From Scatosoma sp900555925 (lineage in GTDB: Bacteria > Bacillota > Clostridia > Christensenellales > Borkfalkiaceae): a stretch of 57,486 nucleotides of DNA. The DNA is taken from the NCBI GenBank assembly GCA_959603585.1, contig CAUGYD010000011.1, forward strand, positions 1 to 57,486, written 5' to 3'. Below are positions 51,456-57,486 of this stretch, piece by piece. The notes under the pieces are model-generated. The model was given only the letters and a program-made list of their open reading frames with translations. It had not been told where the DNA came from and ran no database searches. Within the stretch, counting starts at the first letter, position 1, and the number at the start of each line of letters is the position of its first letter. The translations under genes were made by a program, and so were the position numbers.

Positions 51456-51636
51456 TTCCGTGTACCTCATATTCGGGGAAAGGGGAGACCTGCGGAGAAG
51501 ATAAAAGAAGTTCTTCGATTTTCTGTAACTGCCGTTCCGTCATGATTTCCCGTTTCATTTCCATTCTCGCCGTTATAAAGCAACCGATTAAATCTAATAC
51601 AAATACGATTATAAGCGTTATCATGATTCCGTTCAT
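51421..51636 (-). CDS. 71-residue one-helix membrane protein
   Basis: Starts MNGIMITLIIVFVLDLIGCF, a single N-terminal membrane helix with no cleavable signal, followed by a charged helix (MKREIMTERQLQKIEELLL) and an acidic-basic tail. The shape recalls small inner-membrane coat components of filamentous phages (pVII/pIX/pVIII), although the tail is on the long side. The start overlaps the stop of the Cys-rich gene. Confidence 0.6.
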   Translation of the reverse strand: MNGIMITLIIVFVLDLIGCFITARMEMKREIMTERQLQKIEELLLSSPQVSPFPEYEVHGNDENGRKETEK

Positions 51637-51788
51637 TCTTCTTCCTCCGAATCTCCATTACTGCCTTCGTATTGAGGGCACGTCTCAAAAAATTGTTCTT
51701 CGTCATATTCCAAAAAATCGGAGATTGAACAATTTTCTTCCGCTGGATTCCAATTAATGCAATTACAACAATCTATTTTATTTTTCAT
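51633..51788 (-). CDS. 51-residue Cys-rich acidic protein
   Basis: The frame begins MKNKIDCCNCINWNPAEENC and has five Cys in all, with an acidic end of glutamates. CxxC-like spacing suggests a small zinc-binding fold. The ribosome site AGGAAATAAG lies before the ATG and the stop overlaps the next start. First gene after the noncoding gap at 51789-51957. Confidence 0.55.
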   Translation of the reverse strand: MKNKIDCCNCINWNPAEENCSISDFLEYDEEQFFETCPQYEGSNGDSEEEE

Positions 51789-51810
51789 TTTTCTTATTTC
51801 CTAAAAATTA

Positions 51811-51839
51811 TTGACTTTCGTCGTAAAATACGGTATAAT
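51811..51839 (+). promoter_or_regulatory. Near-consensus promoter opposing the phage-like genes
   Basis: TTGACT (51811-51816) and TATAAT (51834-51839) with a 17-base spacer on the plus strand, whereas every gene from 45.9 to 57.4 kb reads on the minus strand. The expected start of transcription is near 51846. Confidence 0.85.
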
Positions 51840-51845
51840 ATTAAT

Positions 51846-51980
51846 TAGAAAGTGTTTGGCTCGGTGTTACGGTTTTCTCCGTTTCGTCCTTGTAGCCCCG
51901 TACAATGGAGTCGTTCAAACGACTTGCGGGCACTTTCTTTTTTTATACTCCCCGTAATTATTTACGGGGAGTTTTCTTTT
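51846..51980 (+). ncRNA. Candidate 135-nt structured RNA (sRNA or complementary-strand primer RNA)
   Basis: Starts where the promoter predicts and ends at an intrinsic terminator. AGAAAGTG (51847-51854), at the predicted 5' end, pairs exactly with CACTTTCT (51931-51938), closing a folded domain. Inside are ACGG-TTTTCT-CCGT and GTCGTT-CA-AACGAC. The only frames are short and lack ribosome sites. Its sequence is complementary to the strand that carries the genes, as a primer for second-strand synthesis of an ssDNA genome would be. Its 3' end also overlaps the end of the 147-residue gene in antisense. Confidence 0.65.
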
Positions 51981-51982
51981 GT
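51947..51982 (+). terminator. Intrinsic terminator of the antisense RNA
   Basis: ACTCCCCGTAA (51947-51957), loop TTAT, TTACGGGGAGT (51962-51972), then TTTCTTTTG. On the minus strand no T run follows, so it acts in the plus direction. Confidence 0.85.
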
Positions 51983-52401
51983 TTGTATTTGGCTTTTCCA
52001 CCGGTTACAGGTACATTTTCGCGGGGGAACGTTTCAAACATTTTTCCGATTCGCTTTTTATCAAACTCCACAGGTTCAAATTCGTCGCTTTCTTTCTGTA
52101 ATGCAGAACGTTTCCCTACAAATACTTTCGGATAGGCATAGGAACGGTTTTCCCCGAACTTCTTGCCTTCCGCTTTGTTCTTCGTCCGTTCGGCAGGGCT
52201 TACATTATCCAACATGGGTACGGTACGTACTTTTCCTTTTTCTCCGAAATCCACTTCGGGGGAATGTGTAAAAGTGATATATTCTATATCGTCGCTTCCT
52301 GTACTTTTCCGCCGATATGTTGCAGGGTGTTTTTTATGCGGATATTCTTTTGTACGCGCCCAACCTGTATTTTTACGGTTACGATTGTTTTTCTTCGGCA
52401 T
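51958..52401 (-). CDS. Basic hypothetical protein, probably nucleic-acid binding
   Basis: 147 residues, beginning MPKKNNRNRKNTGWARTKEY, with dense Lys/Arg at both ends (KYKQKKTPRK at the C-terminus) and a central ITFTHSPEVDFGEKGKVR segment. It could coat or bind the ssDNA genome, or be a replication accessory factor. No domain recognised. The stop codon lies in the terminator hairpin of the opposing RNA. Confidence 0.6.
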   Translation of the reverse strand: MPKKNNRNRKNTGWARTKEYPHKKHPATYRRKSTGSDDIEYITFTHSPEVDFGEKGKVRTVPMLDNVSPAERTKNKAEGKKFGENRSYAYPKVFVGKRSALQKESDEFEPVEFDKKRIGKMFETFPRENVPVTGGKAKYKQKKTPRK

Positions 52402-52409
52402 AATTCACC

Positions 52410-54422
52410 TCATTGTTTTCGCTTTTTAACGGCGTCGGAGATACTCTTAATAATCCAGCCGATGAGTTTGAAGGGAAGCAGAATCACCCAAACAACCGCC
52501 TTTATTACGTAAGGCAGAATCGGCATAAAGATTATGAGTAAAACAATCAGCGCAAGCACTGCCAGCAGGATTTTCCACCAATCAGGGTCATCGGGTTCTA
52601 CGCTCGGCGTATAACCGCTGATATGGTCGATAGGGGAAGAAACCACAGGGATTACCGTATATACGCCTTCTTTGTTAAACGTAAATTCGAGAATGTCAAA
52701 ATCAAAGAATTGTGTACCCTGCCGCAGTTCGCCTACTCCGTTATGGTGTTCGCCGCCGTAATCGTTTGGATTGATTTCAAATACGGATAAATCTTCCGCC
52801 CAATAATCCGTAACGGCATAGCGGAATAAAAATACTTCGCAATCGTCTTTTACGGAATTATAATAATCCGTGAAAGTCTCAACGTCATCGGGATTAATGA
52901 ACAGAGTATTCGCCAAATCGGATTGAGCCATAAGTTCGGGCGTAACCATTTCTATGGGTTTTATATCCCTGTAACTGTCGTCGGTCGTAATACTGCCGAA
53001 ACCGTAATCCCAAAGTTTATCCCACCAACTATGGGTATCGTCATAGGAATGAATATCCCAAAAATCGTCGGGATTGCTTATGTCAAATTCCCGCAAGTTA
53101 TAACCGCGAGTACGACCTTCGTCCACACTGTCGTCAAACAAATCCGCGCTGTAATCTTTGTTGTTGAATTGTAAATGTCCGTTTACGTAACTTTTGTTAT
53201 ACGTTTCAAAATAAGTTTGCAACGTTTCGGGGAGCAGAACGTAATCATTTACATCAACGCCGCCCGTATAAAAAAGCAGGGGCAAAAGCGTATCTATATC
53301 TTCGGAAGTAACTACATTGTTCGGGTGGTCTTGAATTTGAGCGTTCCACGACCATTGATAACGGGTTAAATAGGACGTGACGGAATAATCTGCATTATAC
53401 AACATCCAGCCGCGAGTTCTGTCGTAATCTTCGGAAATTTCTACACCGTTCCATTTAAGAAGCTCGTTATAAATTCTTTGGTCGTCAATAACGATAGCGG
53501 GACGGGTTTTATATTCCCACCATTCCGCTTTTATCCGCTGTAAGGTATAACCGTATTTTTCCAAAACCTTTTTATCGATAGCAAAGAACACGGAATTGAT
53601 TTGATTTTGGTGGTGAGCGCCCGCGGAGGACGAATTACTGCGCCAATAGGTGCGTTTATCCACGTCGTCCGTTTCTCCCGATAAGTCGAGCCGTATCGTT
53701 TCCAAATTACGGACAGAACAGGAAAGATTGCTTTCGGCGGTTTCGTCCGCGCCATAGCCTTTGGCATAGCCCGTAAAAAGATATGTACCGCCGACCGTAT
53801 ATTCCGTTACGTTCGCGTTACCTTCCGTAACCAATTCCACGCCCGAAATGTCATAACGCCGCTCGTTACTATTTACCCGTTCCGCTATCGTCTTTCCGTC
53901 CGCGCCTACATGGTCGACGATGCGGAATTTATAGAACAGCCGCGCATAACTTGCGCCTTCGGACATAGAGCAGAACCGTAAATCGAATTTATCGTATTCG
54001 TCGGGAACGATATTTCCTTCGCTGTCCGTCGTCCAAGATACGGCCAACTGTACCTTGTTCGCATTGCTGTCCGTATCAATATTCAAGGCTTGCGGATTAT
54101 AGAAATACAGATACAAACCGTAATTCCCGCGCGCATTGGAATAAAAGGAATAGCAATACTCCACGACATTCATGATTTCAGGGTGCTTTATAACGCCCGT
54201 ACTGTCATACGGATAGTCGTACAGATTAAACGGCTTGCCGTTAATCGTTGCGCCCGTCAAATCGTCCATGACGTTCGTTTTATCAAATTCCAAAGCCCTG
54301 TTGCTTTCGGCATAAGCGTAAGGGGCGGACAATCGCCCGCCCAATATCGTTACAATACATAACACACAGAGGAGAAACAGCGATAAAAACCGTTGAAAAT
54401 GTAGTTTCAAAATTTTTCGCAT
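52410..54422 (-). CDS. Large secreted, membrane-anchored protein (pIII-like adsorption candidate)
   Basis: 670 residues from ATG 54422 (GAGAGGTGAACAA upstream). A signal peptide (FLSLFLLCVLCIVTILGGRL, then SAPYAYA), a long Tyr/Asp/Asn-rich extracellular part of about 560 residues, and a C-terminal hydrophobic anchor (WWKILLAVLALIVLLIIFMP plus a second helix, about 610-655) with a basic tail. Signal peptide plus C-terminal anchor, and position in a block with zot and rep, fit the adsorption and release protein pIII of inoviruses. No sequence-level pIII homology is claimed. Confidence 0.65.
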   Translation of the reverse strand: MRKILKLHFQRFLSLFLLCVLCIVTILGGRLSAPYAYAESNRALEFDKTNVMDDLTGATINGKPFNLYDYPYDSTGVIKHPEIMNVVEYCYSFYSNARGNYGLYLYFYNPQALNIDTDSNANKVQLAVSWTTDSEGNIVPDEYDKFDLRFCSMSEGASYARLFYKFRIVDHVGADGKTIAERVNSNERRYDISGVELVTEGNANVTEYTVGGTYLFTGYAKGYGADETAESNLSCSVRNLETIRLDLSGETDDVDKRTYWRSNSSSAGAHHQNQINSVFFAIDKKVLEKYGYTLQRIKAEWWEYKTRPAIVIDDQRIYNELLKWNGVEISEDYDRTRGWMLYNADYSVTSYLTRYQWSWNAQIQDHPNNVVTSEDIDTLLPLLFYTGGVDVNDYVLLPETLQTYFETYNKSYVNGHLQFNNKDYSADLFDDSVDEGRTRGYNLREFDISNPDDFWDIHSYDDTHSWWDKLWDYGFGSITTDDSYRDIKPIEMVTPELMAQSDLANTLFINPDDVETFTDYYNSVKDDCEVFLFRYAVTDYWAEDLSVFEINPNDYGGEHHNGVGELRQGTQFFDFDILEFTFNKEGVYTVIPVVSSPIDHISGYTPSVEPDDPDWWKILLAVLALIVLLIIFMPILPYVIKAVVWVILLPFKLIGWIIKSISDAVKKRKQ

Positions 54423-54433
54423 TTGTTCACCTC

Positions 54434-55024
54434 TCAAAAGATTATTGACGGCGGATCAAGCGTAATCTTTAATTCGGTAAAATTGAACCATAGATTTACC
54501 GCCGTTTTGTCTACGGATACGGTTATTACAAAATAACAGAGTTTGTAGTTTAAGTCTCCTTGTATTTCAATATCGCCGCCGTATTTCATTTTTACCGCTT
54601 CTTCAATCGTAAAGTTTTCAGGGATAGAAAGCGTAAAGCCGTCCGCGCTTTTTTCTAATCCGAATACTTCCGAATAATCGTTTTGTTCCTCGTTTGTACC
54701 GTAAAATTTTTGCGGTTGACCGTCATACACAAAAGTAAAATTATTCGCGCTGTTTGAAGTGATTTTTACGTCAAAGTTAACCTCGCCGCCCGTCAAGGAT
54801 TTCACGGCAAAGGATTGCGGTTTATCCGAGGGCGGAAGATATAAACTTCCGCCGTCCGAATCTGCAAGATATTTTTCACCGTCGTATTCTACGTAGTATG
54901 TTATGCCTTGATTGCGCAAGACGAAATAAGATATACCGCCCGCTATACCGAGTACAAGCAACACGACAAGAATATACGTTATGATTTTTCCGATTGTGTT
55001 TATTGTGCCGTTCGCTTTACTCAT
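54434..55024 (-). CDS. Membrane-anchored extracytoplasmic protein, paralogue of the neighbour's C-terminus
   Basis: 196 residues; AAGGAG is upstream. One N-terminal helix (IITYILVVLLVLGIAGGISY) and an outer domain of beta type. The end reads AVNLWFNFTELKITLDPPS and finishes IIF, resembling the end of the upstream neighbour (SINLKFDAESLVITV, then ITLDNDHFIF). The match suggests a shared C-terminal beta domain, such as a virion tip or surface subunit. The stop lies just before the start of the pIII-like gene. Confidence 0.62.
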   Translation of the reverse strand: MSKANGTINTIGKIITYILVVLLVLGIAGGISYFVLRNQGITYYVEYDGEKYLADSDGGSLYLPPSDKPQSFAVKSLTGGEVNFDVKITSNSANNFTFVYDGQPQKFYGTNEEQNDYSEVFGLEKSADGFTLSIPENFTIEEAVKMKYGGDIEIQGDLNYKLCYFVITVSVDKTAVNLWFNFTELKITLDPPSIIF

Positions 55025-55047
55025 TTCTCACTCCTTCTTTGCTTTTA

Positions 55048-56091
55048 TCAAAAAATAAAATGGTCATTATCTAATGTAATATCGGTAACTGTAATTACAA
55101 GAGATTCAGCATCAAATTTTAAGTTTATAGAGGTCTCTCCCGAATGATAAACTTCTTCTTCATAAGTACAAGAATATTCAAGGGTAAACGTTGCTTGCGT
55201 ATCTTGATACTCTCCGGCCGCTAACGTAAACGCATTATTGAAATTATCCCGTACCTTCATTTGTGTGAATTTATCCCCGCTTGATTGCGCAAACGTAAGG
55301 AAAGGATTCATATCCATGATTTCAAAAATCGACGTCTCTGCATTAAATTCATATCTCGCTTGCTCATAATATTTTAACATACTCACATAGCTCGACTGCA
55401 TTTTTGCCTCTACGGCGTCCTTAAATCCTTCCGTAAGCGCGAAATCTCCGCCCGATATAGTTAATTCGCTGTCCAAGGTTCCTACACTATATACAGGCTC
55501 CACTGATACCGTATACTCCGTTTGCCATTTTAATTCACTTGCTGAAAACGTTGCACTCAAACTTTCAGCCCGTTTAACATAATCACAGGTCGCCGTTGCC
55601 GATATATCTGGATTGGCTCGTGAGGTCGCCGTTACCACAACAGGCTCGCCAAAGGCTTGTTTACATTCGACTGTCGCCGTAACCGCTCCGTCTGTCGTTG
55701 GTGTTATTGTTACGTAATCCGTTACTGTTTTTCCCGTCGCCCACGATGAAGAAGGATTTTTGAACGATACCGACCAATCCAATGCTTTATTTGTTGCGTT
55801 CGAGGGTGATACTGTCGCCGTTATCGTATAGGCTGTATCTGCCATAGGAGATATACCATTCGCCGCATAATCTTCTTTGGCTATCTTCGCACTCATGAGC
55901 TTTAAGCCGTTACCCGTGCTTTCTCCGACTACCGCGCCGCCGTTATTTTCTTCGGGAAGCTCCATTTGGATATTGTCGTTTTTCTTAAAACTCCTGAATC
56001 CGTCCGTCGCTACCGCAAGTCCCGCCGTTGCCAAACTTACAGCCGCCAAACAACCTGCTACTATACTTCTGATTTTCTTTGCTTTTTCCAT
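55048..56091 (-). CDS. Secreted BIG2-like Ig-domain protein
   Basis: 347 residues; GAGGTAAAAG upstream. A signal peptide (SIVAGCLAAVSLATAGLAVA) is followed at about residues 85-165 by a bacterial Ig-like (BIG2-type) domain with YTITATVSPSNATNKALDWS and VVVTATSRANPDISATA. A second beta-rich domain ends ITLDNDHFIF. It lacks a C-terminal anchor, so it is either secreted or incorporated in a particle. Ig-like domains often sit on phage surfaces and bind carbohydrates weakly. Likely a virion or surface component of the element. Confidence 0.68.
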   Translation of the reverse strand: MEKAKKIRSIVAGCLAAVSLATAGLAVATDGFRSFKKNDNIQMELPEENNGGAVVGESTGNGLKLMSAKIAKEDYAANGISPMADTAYTITATVSPSNATNKALDWSVSFKNPSSSWATGKTVTDYVTITPTTDGAVTATVECKQAFGEPVVVTATSRANPDISATATCDYVKRAESLSATFSASELKWQTEYTVSVEPVYSVGTLDSELTISGGDFALTEGFKDAVEAKMQSSYVSMLKYYEQARYEFNAETSIFEIMDMNPFLTFAQSSGDKFTQMKVRDNFNNAFTLAAGEYQDTQATFTLEYSCTYEEEVYHSGETSINLKFDAESLVITVTDITLDNDHFIF

Positions 56092-56129
56092 TGTCTTTTA
56101 CCTCGTTTTTTTATTTCTTTTTGTTTGTT

Positions 56130-56606
56130 TTACTTATTGACCGTTACCGTCAGTTGATTCGCATAACCGAGCACTTCCATGAGGGACACTTTCCCGTCCT
56201 CGTCATCGATAGGGGTTATCATGATTTTCACACTTTCCGCGGTTTCGGGAATGTTCGTTCTGTCATAGTCCGCCGTAAGCTCTGCGCTTGCGGAAATAAA
56301 TTCTCCGTCTTTATCATAGAAAAACAGTTGATACTTGATATTCGCGTCGTCTTTGAGTTCGCATTTCAGACCGTCCGTCGTGATTGCTTTTCTCATGTAG
56401 ATAGCGGTATCGCCTTCTTTATAATCTCCGTTCTCGTCAATAGTGCCGATACTGTACGCTTCGCCGCCTATGGTCGTTGTAGTCGTCTGCCTGTCCAACT
56501 TAATGAATAAGGCTACCACTGCCGCTATCAGCAGAAGTCCGACTATGAAGGTAATTATCCATTTCACCATATCGCTCTTTTTGTGTTGATAAAGTTCGTT
56601 CTTCAT
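56130..56606 (-). CDS. One-helix membrane protein with extracytoplasmic domain
   Basis: 158 residues. A short cytoplasmic start, one membrane helix (VKWIITFIVGLLLIAAVVAL, about 14-35), then a soluble domain with IGTIDENGDYKEGD and a C-terminal beta strand, LTVTVNK. Its layout matches the 196-residue protein. It is part of the same surface-protein group in the minus-strand block. Confidence 0.62.
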   Translation of the reverse strand: MKNELYQHKKSDMVKWIITFIVGLLLIAAVVALFIKLDRQTTTTTIGGEAYSIGTIDENGDYKEGDTAIYMRKAITTDGLKCELKDDANIKYQLFFYDKDGEFISASAELTADYDRTNIPETAESVKIMITPIDDEDGKVSLMEVLGYANQLTVTVNK

Positions 56607-56617
56607 TGTTCGTTACC

Positions 56618-56956
56618 TCACTTTGCTTTCTTTGCCGCCGATTTTGCTTTCTTCGCATTATACGCTTTGGCGTTGTCTTTCTGGGAGTCTATATATCCCG
56701 CGCGGTAGGCTTTCTGTTCTTTCGTAAGCGTTAATGGTTTGTCATCTTCGCCCTTTTTTAATTGTCCCGCGTTCGTATAAAGTTTACCGCGCTGATTTTC
56801 GACAAAATACTTTGCCGCTTTGCCCGACGGGTTCAAAAGGGAAAATGTCGTACCGTCCTCACGAGTGAGTTCTACGCCCAATTTTACCTTCTTCCCGTAT
56901 TTGTTTTCACGGTACAACGTCTCCTTTTTTACAATAGGACTTTTGTTTTTTGGCAT
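56618..56956 (-). CDS. Basic hypothetical protein, possible ssDNA-binding
   Basis: 112 residues, very Lys-rich, with a small beta N-terminal part (LGVELTREDGTTFSLLNPSG) and an Ala/Lys helix at the end (AYNAKKAKSAAKKAK). The composition fits nucleic-acid binding. No family is recognised. Confidence 0.58.
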   Translation of the reverse strand: MPKNKSPIVKKETLYRENKYGKKVKLGVELTREDGTTFSLLNPSGKAAKYFVENQRGKLYTNAGQLKKGEDDKPLTLTKEQKAYRAGYIDSQKDNAKAYNAKKAKSAAKKAK

Positions 56957-56979
56957 ATTGCCACCTCCAAAGGAAATTT

Positions 56980-57201
56980 TTATTTTTTGTCTTGTTCTTC
57001 GATTTTTGCGATTAAATCCAAGGCTATACGGGCTTTTGAACGTATTACCCGTACCGTCATTTCATAATCGATTGTCTCTTTTCCCTCCGCTGTCGGTTTT
57101 TTATATTCCGTTTTCAGAATATCTTCCAACGTGTCGCGAACGGTGGTGCAGATTGCCCGATACATTATTTCGTCGAATTTTTCGGTACGTTTTCGTATCA
57201 T
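56980..57201 (-). CDS. 73-residue hypothetical helical protein
   Basis: Starts MIRKRTEKFDEIMYRAI. Helical and charged, no membrane segment, no domain. The start overlaps the stop of the upstream gene, so the two are coupled. Confidence 0.58.
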   Translation of the reverse strand: MIRKRTEKFDEIMYRAICTTVRDTLEDILKTEYKKPTAEGKETIDYEMTVRVIRSKARIALDLIAKIEEQDKK

Positions 57202-57422
57202 TCTTCTGCGCCTGCCTTGTTCAGTTTTTCTAATACTTCTTCGTAACTTTCTTCGGTATCGATTAGAGAAATCCTGTCTTTTGGTTTATCCGTACTGCAA
57301 ATGCTTTCAAATTCTATCAAAGCCGTACCGTCCGCTCTCTTCGTAACGGTTTTTATACCGCTTATCGGTATCAGCATTTTCATGCCGTCATAGTCTACCG
57401 TGATTTCGATAAATCTTTTCAT
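57198..57422 (-). CDS. 74-residue hypothetical protein
   Basis: ATG 57422 (MKRFIEITVDYDGMKM) follows AAGGAGG by eight bases; the longer frame to 57479 is less likely. Beta-rich with a C-terminal helix (DTEESYEEVLEKLNKAG). First visible gene of the minus-strand block; the remaining 64 bases to the window edge hold no gene I can support. Confidence 0.62.
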   Translation of the reverse strand: MKRFIEITVDYDGMKMLIPISGIKTVTKRADGTALIEFESICSTDKPKDRISLIDTEESYEEVLEKLNKAGAEE

Positions 57423-57486
57423 TTCCGCCTCCTTATCCTGCTGGTAAAATATAGTTGAATTGCAACATAAATATTTCATATCAATT

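Overview
The window reads as a chromosomal segment of a spore-forming member of the Clostridia, probably an uncultivated gut lineage. The support is a complete spoIIIAA-AH cluster, the cmk-plsC-ispH/S1 gene order, a biotin-dependent sodium-pump decarboxylase operon and strong AGGAGG-type ribosome binding sites. Placement below class (for example Christensenellales) is a guess.

Four regions follow one another. (1) 1 to about 22.6 kb is the integrase-proximal part of an integrative conjugative element (ICE), all on the plus strand. It holds a relaxase cut by the window edge, a VirD4 coupling protein, a large Ig-repeat surface protein, a pilin-like protein, a VirB6-like protein and a VirB4 ATPase (a Mbov_0395/0396/0397-type set). 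After these come an ArdC-like protein, two adenine-type methylases, a cytosine methylase, a primase-like protein, several unknown acidic proteins, an excisionase-like protein and a tyrosine integrase. The element ends beside a tRNA-Trp gene. (2) 22.6 to 41.97 kb is core chromosome: tRNA-Trp, rnhA, a TVP38/DedA-like protein, a five-gene decarboxylase operon, a BaiN-like flavoprotein, an aroH-cmk fusion, plsC, ispH-S1, htpG and spoIIIAA-AH. (3) 42.0 to 43.3 kb holds an IS30-family transposase. (4) 43.3 kb to the right edge is accessory DNA. It has a plus-strand operon of very small genes led by a J-domain protein, facing a long minus-strand block.

The minus-strand block (45.9 to 57.4 kb) is the most interesting part. 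It encodes an HUH rolling-circle Rep and a 749-residue Zot/pI-like ATPase with an N-terminal membrane domain. It also encodes a 670-residue secreted protein with a C-terminal anchor (pIII-like), two apparently paralogous secreted or anchored proteins, several one-helix proteins and small basic proteins. I interpret it as an inovirus-like (filamentous phage) provirus adapted to a Gram-positive host, with its right end outside the window. Its noncoding parts fit an ssDNA replicon. One is a roughly 70-nt imperfect palindrome beside rep. Another is a near-consensus promoter on the strand opposite the genes, reading a 135-nt structured RNA into an intrinsic terminator, a possible complementary-strand origin or sRNA.

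Other points of note are a chain of hairpins in the conjugation operon, a spoIIIAD gene with no canonical start codon, a chorismate mutase-cytidylate kinase fusion, and two different carboxyltransferases sharing one biotin carrier and sodium pump. All calls come from reading the sequence. No database search, structure prediction or energy calculation was run.
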